A stretch of 5,134 bases of DNA from Desulfobacterales bacterium (GTDB lineage Bacteria; Desulfobacterota; DSM-4660; Desulfatiglandales; B25-G16), in assembly GCA_013375385.1 (NCBI GenBank), contig JABXJY010000132.1, forward strand, positions 1 to 5,134, in the 5' to 3' direction. Both the position numbers and the translations under genes were made by a program. Below, one piece after another: positions 1 through 5,134 of the stretch. The notes beneath the pieces are model-generated. The model had not been told where the DNA came from, ran no database searches, and saw only the letters and a list, made by a program, of their open reading frames with translations. The first letter of the stretch is position 1; each line of letters starts with the position of its first letter.

Positions 1-91
1 TGGCTGAAAAAACACAGTTCACCGCTTCCTGCGCCTCTTTCTTGGTACAGACCACCTTGGCTACCTCGTTGACTAGATCCCCCCTGTTCAT
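1..91 (-). CDS. HU-family DNA-binding protein, N-terminal fragment (runs off the left edge)
   Basis: Only the first 30 codons are in the window. They read MNRGDLVNEVAKVVCTKKEA followed by QEAVNCVFSA. This matches the first two helices of HU/IHF proteins, where a 'MNK-x-ELV-x-x-VA-x-K' start is followed by a '(L/T)(S/T)KK-x-A-x-x-AV-x-x-VF' helix. HU proteins are roughly 90-residue dimeric nucleoid proteins that bend and compact DNA; the DNA-binding arms would lie beyond the window. The start is firm: an AAGGAGG ribosome-binding site sits 7 nt upstream of the ATG at 91. Cys15 and Cys26 are a little unusual for HU but do not argue against the family. The AT-rich upstream region suggests its own promoter, separate from the protease gene. 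Whether it is HU or an IHF-like paralogue cannot be decided from this fragment. Confidence 0.85.
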   Translation of the reverse strand, partial: MNRGDLVNEVAKVVCTKKEAQEAVNCVFSA

Positions 92-95
92 GGTA

Positions 96-105
96 CCTCC
101 TCCTT
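96..105 (-). promoter_or_regulatory. Strong Shine-Dalgarno site of the HU gene
   Basis: The minus strand reads AAGGAGGAGG immediately before GTACC-free spacer bases TACC and the ATG at 91. The AAGGAGG core occupies 105 to 99, giving a 7-nt spacing. It is the best ribosome-binding site in the window, consistent with the high expression usual for HU genes, and it fixes the start codon. Confidence 0.8.
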
Positions 106-110
106 TCTCC

Positions 111-175
111 TAAACGGTAAAGTGGTTAATTAATGATACTATTAACTAGTATAACTTTTGGGATATTTCAACCTA
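111..175 (-). promoter_or_regulatory. AT-rich putative promoter/operator region of the HU gene
   Basis: This stretch is strongly AT-rich compared with its surroundings and lies directly upstream of the HU ribosome-binding site. On the minus strand it contains a TTGAAA (171-166) and a TATACT (153-148), but these are only 12 nt apart, so they do not form one standard sigma70 promoter. It also holds a perfect inverted repeat, ATACTA-TTAAC-TAGTAT (136-152), which could be an operator. No exact promoter can be assigned; the call rests on position, composition and the repeat. Confidence 0.35.
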
Positions 176-185
176 AAAATTTGCC

Positions 186-211
186 AAAAAAAACCTTTCT
201 GAATTGCTCAG
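186..211 (-). terminator. Weak terminator-like hairpin with T8 tract
   Basis: Read on the minus strand, CTGA-GCAAT-TCAG (211-199) forms a 4-bp stem, followed after AAAGG by eight T residues (193-186). An upstream run of five A residues (216 and above) could also pair with the T tract and lengthen the structure around an internal loop. It lies between the protease stop and the HU promoter region, where a terminator for the upstream unit is expected. The stem is short and AT/GC-mixed, so this is a weak call. Confidence 0.25.
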
Positions 212-289
212 CCCCTTTTTGATGACTCGCTCTGTGTCTACCCTATGGGTCCCTGCCCTCCGGAACGAGACTTGCTGGAGGTCAAAGCG

Positions 290-298
290 TGTGGATAA
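290..298 (-). other. Isolated consensus DnaA-box sequence
   Basis: The minus strand reads TTATCCACA, identical to the strict DnaA-box consensus. I found no second full match nearby, so there is no cluster of the kind that marks a replication origin. A single 9-mer can arise by chance in a window of this size. Confidence 0.25.
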
Positions 299-402
299 CA
301 ACGAGTTGAAGTGATTTATGTCTTGTGGACATGATTGGCCTTCCGATATTAGAATTGAAGCCAAGCAAGTCCTGCACGAATGTTCCCTTTAACTCATCGC
401 CT

Positions 403-1869
403 TTAGAGTCGTTCCAGATCTTTTGATCTATCGGAACTAATTCTGTACTTCTTCAGAATACTCTGACTATTTTCGTCAACCTTTTTTTTGTCCAAGACAA
501 TTTTGTAACCGCGTTCATCCACAATTATGTGGTAACTACCCTCATGTTCTTCAGAGGCACTCACCAAATCTTTCATGGTAGAGATCTTCTTACCATTAAC
601 ATATGAAATCACAGTATTCTTCCATTCATGGTAGCCAACATTAATTTCATCAGCCAGAACTTTAACCAGCACAACTATTTCTCTTCGTTCATCTGTCGGT
701 TCCCCGCGAAAGTAGTAATTCAGCAGATCACTCGGAGCGTTAAGATACCACTTCTTCCATGTTCTTAAGAAGTTTAAGGTCAATGGTTCAAATACCAGAC
801 CACCTAAAATATAATATGTCGGAGCCACATCATAGCGTTCAGATGGCACTAATTGCCCAGAATTCATAGGTGTAGTCAATCTAATTTCAATATTCATGCA
901 GTTATTCTCTCTCAAGATTTCAAGGTTAACTACATCGTTGATATACTTCTTCTGTACTAAATATCCAGAGAAGGTTCTCTCGCCTTCTCTAAACTCTATT
1001 GTCCCATCGTTTTCAACATTTTCACCATCAATTGAAAGGATTATGTCTCCTGATTTCAGTATCCCTCTTGCAGGGGAGTCGGGATAGACCTTGTTCACCA
1101 ACACCCCGGTCTGTCTCTCGATCATGCCAAATTTAAGTCTCAAGTCTGGATTCTCCATTTCTTGCCACGATATTCCGAGACCCGGTATTCCATCATATGT
1201 GCCATCCTTTATGTCCTCCAGGAAATGATTGATAATCGGGGCTGGAACCATATAGCCAATATTTTCCCCTGACCCGGCCTGAAATGCTACTCCAACTATT
1301 TTATCATCCTTGATTACCGGACCGCCACTGCTTCCCGGATTAATCGCGGCATCAATCTGGCACGTCAGCAAATAGGCTCCACTGTGAGTATATTTACGGT
1401 GCTCGACTCTGGAAACCACTCCTTCAGTAATGCATAACTCATCGCCACCTTCGGAGAAACCATAAACGGCGACCTTATCTCTAACCTCTGCCAGTCCTCC
1501 GATTGCAACGGGCTCGACACCGGAAAAAAATGAATCCTCATTGACTCTGAGAATAGCAAGGTCACATTCGTGACCGACTATTTCCACTTTCGCTGTATAT
1601 TTCTTTGCCTCTCCTGCTCTTTTAGTCTGAATAAATGCCTGGTCACCCACTACATGTGCGTTTGTTAAGATTCTTCTTCCAATGATAATACATCCAGAAC
1701 CACTGCGCCGGTTCTGGCGCAACATTTTCCACGGTTCATCGTAATCATATCTATTGTACACCGTGTATATCTTTACGACCGCCTCCTTTACACCTCTTTT
1801 TGCCCATACTGGTGGACTCACAAGACAACTTAAAATCACTACCAAAGCAAGTTTTGGAAATAATTTCAT
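403..1869 (-). CDS. Exported Deg/HtrA-type serine protease with plant Deg2/Deg9-like domain layout
   Basis: A 488-residue serine endopeptidase predicted to act outside the cytoplasm. The ATG at 1869 is chosen because it starts a clear Sec signal peptide (MKLFPKLALVVILSCLVSPP, then VWA with cleavage likely after Ala23). The frame stays open for 41 codons further upstream, but that part would overlap the preceding gene and precede the signal peptide. A GGGGGA stretch just upstream could serve as ribosome-binding site. The trypsin-like domain spans about residues 25-222 with triad His72 (TNAHVV), Asp103 (ECDLAIL) and Ser181 (PGSSGGP). A PDZ domain follows (about 230-332; ARGILKSGDIILSIDG). A third region (about 345-488) begins YYILGGLVFEPL and ends ILKKYRISSDRSKDL, resembling the 'PDZ_3' domain of plant Deg proteases. 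Motifs such as ENIGY, WQEMENPDLR and NDGTIEFREGER support the same subgroup. It lies 53 nt downstream of the DUF72 gene. Family assignment is firm; the substrate is unknown. Confidence 0.93.
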   Translation of the reverse strand: MKLFPKLALVVILSCLVSPPVWAKRGVKEAVVKIYTVYNRYDYDEPWKMLRQNRRSGSGCIIIGRRILTNAHVVGDQAFIQTKRAGEAKKYTAKVEIVGHECDLAILRVNEDSFFSGVEPVAIGGLAEVRDKVAVYGFSEGGDELCITEGVVSRVEHRKYTHSGAYLLTCQIDAAINPGSSGGPVIKDDKIVGVAFQAGSGENIGYMVPAPIINHFLEDIKDGTYDGIPGLGISWQEMENPDLRLKFGMIERQTGVLVNKVYPDSPARGILKSGDIILSIDGENVENDGTIEFREGERTFSGYLVQKKYINDVVNLEILRENNCMNIEIRLTTPMNSGQLVPSERYDVAPTYYILGGLVFEPLTLNFLRTWKKWYLNAPSDLLNYYFRGEPTDERREIVVLVKVLADEINVGYHEWKNTVISYVNGKKISTMKDLVSASEEHEGSYHIIVDERGYKIVLDKKKVDENSQSILKKYRISSDRSKDLERL

Positions 1870-1922
1870 GTTCCCCCATACAGTGAAGCACGCCCAGGGG
1901 ACGTAGCTTCGATTTGACCCTC

Positions 1923-2666
1923 TCAAGTTCTGTGACCCCTCTTTTCCGTTTGAACAAGGTCTATGAACCGCAATGCGTCGTCTTTCATCCAATTGTTATT
2001 AAAGAGCAGATAGGTCGGTCTCTTATCTACCCATTTTCTCAGCCCCTGGAGATCAACGTCGGTATAACGGTAGTCATAACCCGTAATCCCGTGGAGGCGG
2101 AAGTACTGAAACTCTCCGTACTGCGGCTTGTTCTTGAAGGGATCAACGCAGTGGATTACCTGCAACTCCTCGCAAACCTGAAGAACCAACTCTTCGGGCC
2201 ATACGCCGCGGGGCTCCCAGGCAAATCGAAAATCCATCCGATCGATCCGGCTGAAAAACTCCCTCATATTGCCTACATTCTGCTTAGTCGGCCGAAAGCT
2301 CGCTGGGCACTGGAACACAACGATCAATACCCCCAGCGTTCGTGCAAACATCGCTGTGCGCCTCCAGGCCTCCATTACCTCTGGCGTCGCCCGGAAGCAA
2401 CCGTAACGGTCAGACTTCATGGGCTCGATCTTGCCCTTTAAACGACGGTAGGTCGGGCTCGATGGCTCATGGGTGATCAACTGCCAGGCCTTCATGGTGA
2501 ACTCGAAATCCCGTGGTGCGGTGCCACGCCACTTCTCAGCAGTCTGAAGCCGAGGGATTTGGTAGAAGGTGTTCTGAATTTCGATCAGGTTGAAGAGCGT
2601 GAAATACTCCTTTTGTGAGACAACGAAACCACAGCACCCAACTTTGATTTCCCTTTCTGCTCCCAT
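1923..2666 (-). CDS. DUF72 (YecE-like) family protein
   Basis: A complete 247-residue protein of the DUF72/COG1801 family, whose members adopt a TIM-barrel fold and have no agreed biochemical function. Family hallmarks are visible in order: a beta strand ending KVGCCGF (8-14), IEIQNTFYQIP (28-38), FTMKAWQLITHEP (56-68), the VVFQCPASF segment (116-124), WEPRG (150-154), FRLHG (189-193) and LLFNNNW (220-226). The short N-terminus and the KAWQLITHEPSSPTYRR segment resemble forms I associate with archaea and thermophilic bacteria rather than the longer E. coli YecE type. The ATG at 2666 gives a family-typical start, although no ribosome-binding site precedes it. Only 25 nt separate it from the reductase stop, so co-transcription and perhaps translational coupling are likely. 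It appears intact and somewhat more GC-rich than its two neighbours. Confidence 0.9.
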   Translation of the reverse strand: MGAEREIKVGCCGFVVSQKEYFTLFNLIEIQNTFYQIPRLQTAEKWRGTAPRDFEFTMKAWQLITHEPSSPTYRRLKGKIEPMKSDRYGCFRATPEVMEAWRRTAMFARTLGVLIVVFQCPASFRPTKQNVGNMREFFSRIDRMDFRFAWEPRGVWPEELVLQVCEELQVIHCVDPFKNKPQYGEFQYFRLHGITGYDYRYTDVDLQGLRKWVDKRPTYLLFNNNWMKDDALRFIDLVQTEKRGHRT

Positions 2667-2691
2667 GGTGGACTGTGTCTAGCTCAGATCT

Positions 2692-3447
2692 CTAACCGCA
2701 CAAAACACTGCCTCCGTTAACATTAAGTATCTCTCCGTTTATGTGTCTTGCCAATTCAGAGGCCAAAAACAAAACAGGGCCTGCAATATCTTTTGGGAGT
2801 GCGATCCTTCCAACGAGAATTTCATTTTCAACCTTAGTTTTATAGTCTTTGTCAGACAGAACTTCAGATGTCATGTCAGTTTCCACCCATCCCGGTGCCA
2901 CACAGTTTACATTAATATTGCTACCGGCCAATTCTGCAGCTAAGGACTTGGTAAAAGAAATCATTCCACCCTTTGAAGACGCGTAGTGCGAGTAGAATGC
3001 TTCTCCCCTTTGCCCTGCGGTAGATGAGATATTTATGATTCTTCCGAACTTATTTTTCTTCATAGAGGGAACGACCTCCCTGACAAATAAAAATGCTCCT
3101 GTCAGGTTTATCCTGATAGTTTCTTCCCATTGCGCCAGTGACATTTCATCGACTTTGCCGTATTTCCAAACACCGGCGTTATTTACCAGAATATCAACTT
3201 TGCCAAAATCGGTGATGATTTTTTCCACTGTCGATTTTATGTCTTGTTCAGATTCTATGTCAACAGCATAGGCCTTTATCTGCCTCTTTGGACTGAGACT
3301 TGCTATCAACTCGCTCGCAGAGGCTTGATTTTTCCTGTAGGTAAAAGCGACTCTTGAGTCGGCATCTGCAAAAAGCTCTATACAGGCTGCGCCAATTCCT
3401 CTCGAACCCCCTGTGATCAATGTTACTTTGTCAGTCAGATCAATCAT
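2692..3447 (-). CDS. Short-chain dehydrogenase/reductase (SDR), FabG-like 3-oxoacyl reductase type
   Basis: A complete 251-residue cytoplasmic NAD(P)H-dependent oxidoreductase of the classical SDR family. It shows the Rossmann motif TGGSRGIG (12-19), the NNAG motif (89-92), and a full catalytic set: Asn114, Ser142, Tyr155 and Lys159 (YASSK). The PG motif at 185-186 and the C-terminal ITGE-like segment INGEILNVNGG (236-246) are typical of FabG relatives. Arg38 in TYRKN after the second beta strand suggests NADPH preference. The exact substrate is not readable; a 3-oxoacyl thioester is a reasonable guess next to an acyl-CoA synthetase subunit, but many SDRs share these motifs. The frame is open for 35 codons upstream, yet that arginine-rich part lies outside the SDR fold, so ATG 3447 is preferred. 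Its nearest AAGGGAG is about 20 nt away, too far, which makes coupling to an overlapping short ORF possible. By eye the gene is more AT-rich than the CoA ligase gene. Confidence 0.92.
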   Translation of the reverse strand: MIDLTDKVTLITGGSRGIGAACIELFADADSRVAFTYRKNQASASELIASLSPKRQIKAYAVDIESEQDIKSTVEKIITDFGKVDILVNNAGVWKYGKVDEMSLAQWEETIRINLTGAFLFVREVVPSMKKNKFGRIINISSTAGQRGEAFYSHYASSKGGMISFTKSLAAELAGSNINVNCVAPGWVETDMTSEVLSDKDYKTKVENEILVGRIALPKDIAGPVLFLASELARHINGEILNVNGGSVLCG

Positions 3448-3491
3448 AGTATTCTTGATTTTGAGACTCCCTTGCCCATCACACCTTTCAT
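3444..3491 (-). CDS. Possible leader peptide ORF overlapping the SDR start
   Basis: A 15-codon frame, MKGVMGKGVSKSRIL, ends in TGA that overlaps the SDR start as ATGA (3447-3444). This is the arrangement seen when translation of one frame is coupled to re-initiation at the next. Weak ribosome-binding sites exist for the first Met (AGG, 4 nt away) and for Met5 at 3479 (AAAGG, 4 nt away), while the SDR itself has none at a normal distance. The ORF is very short and has no recognised function. Chance, or a fragment of a repeat, explains it equally well. Confidence 0.25.
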   Translation of the reverse strand: MKGVMGKGVSKSRIL

Positions 3492-3567
3492 TTTGCCTGC
3501 ATGCCCGCCGTCTCTCTGGCCGGACAGGGTCTTCGCCAAGGCGTGAGCCCATAACTCCAAGCCATTG
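3448..3567 (-). other. Atypical 120-nt spacer between the CoA ligase and SDR genes; possible dispersed repeat
   Basis: This gap is long for a unit whose other spacers are 25 and 53 nt. Its CoA-ligase-proximal part is GC-rich, with palindromic bits such as CGCCTTGGCG (minus strand, near 3535) and GCATGC (near 3503). No terminator or promoter stands out. Two minus-strand frames read through most of it, one ending at 3488 (GLTPWRRPCPARETAGMQAK) and one ending over the SDR ATG (GGHAGKMKGVMGKG). From memory, similar peptide strings turn up as spurious ORFs in several deltaproteobacterial genomes, which would fit a dispersed repeat, but I cannot verify that here. Confidence 0.3.
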
Positions 3568-5019
3568 TCAGGAAGGGTAGTTTCCCCGGGCCTTTCTCCA
3601 GTCGGCGTAGCGCATTAACGCTGCCATTGCCTGCGCGGCCCGTTCCGGAGAGGGATATACGGGAATATCGTTCTTCATGACGTAGCTCACCGCGGCGTCG
3701 GTATGATCGTCGAAAGAACTGGCGACAACGGGGCATGACATTTCTTTTCTTAATTCAACTAATCCGTGATGCATTTTGACCATCTGTCTCTCTATGTCTG
3801 ATATATATGCCGGTACTAGATCAGGGGCTTCGGTTTTCATGGTTTTAATGAGGTCGGAGCCACCTATTCCGTGGATTAATATTGCATCCACCTCTCCAGA
3901 TTCAAAAATCGCCCTGGGTATGCTATCGGTCAGAGCCCCGGGATTGGTATTGAAAGTCATATCCACCGGATTAGCTGTGGAGCCGGTTTCAGGCACCATG
4001 GGGGCAATCTTTTCTTGAGTATTTTCCGAAAGCAAAGGAACCTCTATATCATTCCGAGCACATGCGTCTGCCATCGAAGTGACAGGTCCACCCGAGTGGC
4101 TTACAATAGCGACACGGCGGCCCCTTGGGATCGGTGTAGTTGCCAAAGCCCATGCCCAATCATAAAGAAGCTCGATCGTCGGAGCCCTAACGATTCCACA
4201 CTGGCGAAAGGTGCCGTCGTGGACTATATCATTTCCGCCCATGGCTCCGGTGTGGCTTAAGCCTGATCTCGCCCCGGCCTCGGTGCCACCGACGTAGTAG
4301 GCCACTATCGGCTTCCTCATTGACGCGCCCTTTGTTATTTCGACGAACTCCCTGCCACGCCTGATACCTTCGATGTAGAGGGCAATGGCTTTGGTTTCCG
4401 GGTCTTCACTGAGGTATTCGATGCCGTCCACCAGGTCAATGTCGGCTTCATTACCCAGACTTATAGCCCTCGAGTAGCGAATGCCTCGCTTGGCCAGATA
4501 CGGCAAAACCTGGGTGACATATGTTCCTGATTGGCTGAGTATGCCCATTGGCCCGGGGCCGTTTACATAAGGGTAGAATGTCAGGTTGAGATTTCGCTGC
4601 GCGTTAATGACACCTATGCAATTTGGGCCCACGAAACGGATGCCGTGTCTTTTGGCTACCGACTTCAATTCTTCCTCGAGTTTCCCTCCCTCTTCGCCCC
4701 GTTCCTTGAACCCGCCGCTGATTATGACGGCGCGCTTGATTCCCTTCCGCCCGCACTCGTCGAGTATTTCCGGTACGATACGCGTCGGCAGAACCAGCAC
4801 GGCGAGGTCTGGTACCTCGGGCAGATCGGCGACCCTCTGGTAAGCGGTCACACCTAATACGGTCTTTTCTCTTGGATTGACCGGCCAGACCTTGCCTTCG
4901 AAACCGCCTCGAATAAGGTGTGCTATCTGGGTGGTGCCCATGGTGAAGGGATTATTCGAGGCACCGAGAAATGCGATCGAATCTGCATTCATTATCGAGT
5001 GAAGCGAGTTTTCTTTCAT
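3568..5019 (-). CDS. ADP-forming acyl-CoA (acetyl-CoA) synthetase, alpha subunit
   Basis: A complete 483-residue cytoplasmic protein of the NDP-forming acyl-CoA synthetase superfamily. These enzymes interconvert acyl-CoA + ADP + phosphate and acid + ATP + CoA, often conserving energy in fermenting archaea and anaerobic bacteria. Three domains are visible: a CoA-binding Rossmann domain (about 8-140; IAFLGASNNP, GKVWPVNPRE, FVGPNCIGVIN), a succinyl-CoA-ligase-like flavodoxin domain (about 155-290; GILSQSGTY at 159-167), and a second ligase domain (about 298-465; VSHSGGP, NPVDMT). The SHTG motif places the phospho-carrier histidine at His256, equivalent to the active-site His of the Pyrococcus alpha subunit. 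Length suits a stand-alone alpha subunit (about 460 residues) and not the roughly 700-residue alpha-beta fusion. The ATP-grasp beta subunit is absent downstream. The ATG at 5019 has an AGGA 10 nt upstream; Met10 is a less likely start. Confidence 0.93.
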   Translation of the reverse strand: MKENSLHSIMNADSIAFLGASNNPFTMGTTQIAHLIRGGFEGKVWPVNPREKTVLGVTAYQRVADLPEVPDLAVLVLPTRIVPEILDECGRKGIKRAVIISGGFKERGEEGGKLEEELKSVAKRHGIRFVGPNCIGVINAQRNLNLTFYPYVNGPGPMGILSQSGTYVTQVLPYLAKRGIRYSRAISLGNEADIDLVDGIEYLSEDPETKAIALYIEGIRRGREFVEITKGASMRKPIVAYYVGGTEAGARSGLSHTGAMGGNDIVHDGTFRQCGIVRAPTIELLYDWAWALATTPIPRGRRVAIVSHSGGPVTSMADACARNDIEVPLLSENTQEKIAPMVPETGSTANPVDMTFNTNPGALTDSIPRAIFESGEVDAILIHGIGGSDLIKTMKTEAPDLVPAYISDIERQMVKMHHGLVELRKEMSCPVVASSFDDHTDAAVSYVMKNDIPVYPSPERAAQAMAALMRYADWRKARGNYPS

Positions 5020-5029
5020 ATTTCTATTT

Positions 5030-5033
5030 TCCT
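5030..5033 (-). promoter_or_regulatory. Ribosome-binding site of the acyl-CoA synthetase gene
   Basis: The minus strand reads CCAGGAAAATAGAAATATG; AGGA lies 10 nt before the ATG at 5019. It is moderate in strength and favours this ATG over the in-frame Met10. Confidence 0.55.
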
Positions 5034-5064
5034 GGTAATCAAAAAGTTCTTTTAGGGTGAGAGC

Positions 5065-5093
5065 AGTATAGGATAAAGTCGCTCCTGGGTCAA
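5065..5093 (-). promoter_or_regulatory. Sigma70-type promoter for the acyl-CoA synthetase gene or operon
   Basis: On the minus strand a -35 box TTGACC (5093-5088) is followed after exactly 17 nt by a -10 box TATACT (5070-5065). Each differs from the E. coli-type consensus by a single base. Transcription would start near 5058, giving a leader of about 40 nt before the ATG at 5019. This makes the synthetase the first gene of its transcript and separates it from anything to its right. No terminator or operator is evident around it. The remaining bases to 5134 contain no ORF that I can support. Confidence 0.7.
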
Positions 5094-5134
5094 TGGAAAG
5101 GGCAAGGGGTGGCGGTTGCTCTTAATACGATTGT

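Larger units (their letters stand above)
92..402. other. Intergenic region between the protease and HU genes
   Basis: About 310 nt without a supported gene. From the HU side it holds the ribosome-binding site, an AT-rich region with an inverted repeat, a weak terminator-like hairpin with a T tract, and a single perfect DnaA-box sequence (TGTGGATAA on the plus strand, 290-298). A 63-codon minus-strand reading frame (364-173) begins with TTG, has no ribosome-binding site and resembles no protein I know, so I do not call it. A CCTCC/GGAGG inverted pair around 230-280 could form a modest hairpin. I see nothing else there. Confidence 0.5.

Noticed and set aside
173..364. A 63-codon minus-strand frame between the protease and HU genes
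   Set aside because: It starts with TTG, has no ribosome-binding site, no recognisable motif, and runs through the terminator-like hairpin.
1800..1869. Protease as a lipoprotein (VILSC in the signal peptide)
   Set aside because: ILSC is a poor lipobox and is followed by more hydrophobic residues and a good VWA cleavage site.
1886..1905. Hairpin CGCCCAGGGGACG upstream of the protease gene
   Set aside because: The loop would be too small and the stem has a bulge; there is no T tract.
1870..1992. A 41-codon N-terminal extension of the protease
   Set aside because: It would precede a clear signal peptide and overlap the DUF72 gene end, so the ATG at 1869 is a better start.
1914..2441. A 175-codon plus-strand reading frame
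   Set aside because: It lies opposite the DUF72 gene, whose family motifs are clear, and its translation resembles nothing I know. It is an antisense shadow.
3448..3552. A 35-codon N-terminal extension of the reductase
   Set aside because: It is arginine-rich and outside the SDR fold. A GGAG lies near its ATG, so it is not impossible, but family length favours 3447.
3488..3736. An 82-codon minus-strand frame overlapping the synthetase 3' end
   Set aside because: Most of it is an out-of-frame, arginine-rich reading of the synthetase gene; its tail is discussed as part of the spacer.
4531..4857. Plus-strand reading frames of 108 and 85 codons
   Set aside because: Both are opposite the well-supported acyl-CoA synthetase gene and have low-complexity translations without ribosome-binding sites.

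Overview
The window looks like a bacterial chromosome segment, most likely from an anaerobe of the Desulfobacterota/Thermodesulfobacteria type or a similar deep-branching group. The assignment is an inference. It rests on an ADP-forming acyl-CoA synthetase alpha subunit, a short DUF72 protein that resembles archaeal and thermophile forms, and Shine-Dalgarno and sigma70-like signals that look bacterial. No marker gene fixes the taxon.

Every supported gene lies on the minus strand, so transcription runs from high to low coordinates. The order is: (1) an ADP-forming acyl-CoA synthetase alpha subunit, 5019-3568, behind a good sigma70-type promoter (TTGACC, 17-nt spacer, TATACT); (2) a FabG-like short-chain dehydrogenase/reductase, 3447-2692; (3) a DUF72 (YecE-like) protein, 2666-1923; (4) a secreted Deg/HtrA-type serine protease with an unusual plant Deg2/Deg9-like architecture, 1869-403; (5) after an intergenic region of about 310 nt, the first 30 codons of an HU-family DNA-binding protein, running off the left edge from position 91.

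Genes 2 to 4 are closely spaced (25 and 53 nt) and may be co-transcribed with gene 1. The 120-nt gap between genes 1 and 2 is atypical. It holds a possible 15-codon leader ORF whose TGA overlaps the ATG of the reductase, and it may be part of a dispersed repeat. The HU gene has its own strong ribosome-binding site and an AT-rich upstream region, so it is probably a separate unit.

The four complete genes do not form an obvious pathway. The CoA ligase subunit and the reductase could both act in acyl-CoA or acid metabolism. The DUF72 protein has no agreed function, and the protease is an envelope quality-control or signalling enzyme. By eye, base composition alternates: the CoA ligase and DUF72 genes are more GC-rich, the reductase and protease genes more AT-rich, which suggests a mosaic. 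I saw no CRISPR array, tRNA, rRNA, insertion sequence or clear novel defence system. The best leads are the plant-like Deg protease, the alpha subunit without an adjacent ATP-grasp beta subunit, and the odd gap before the reductase.
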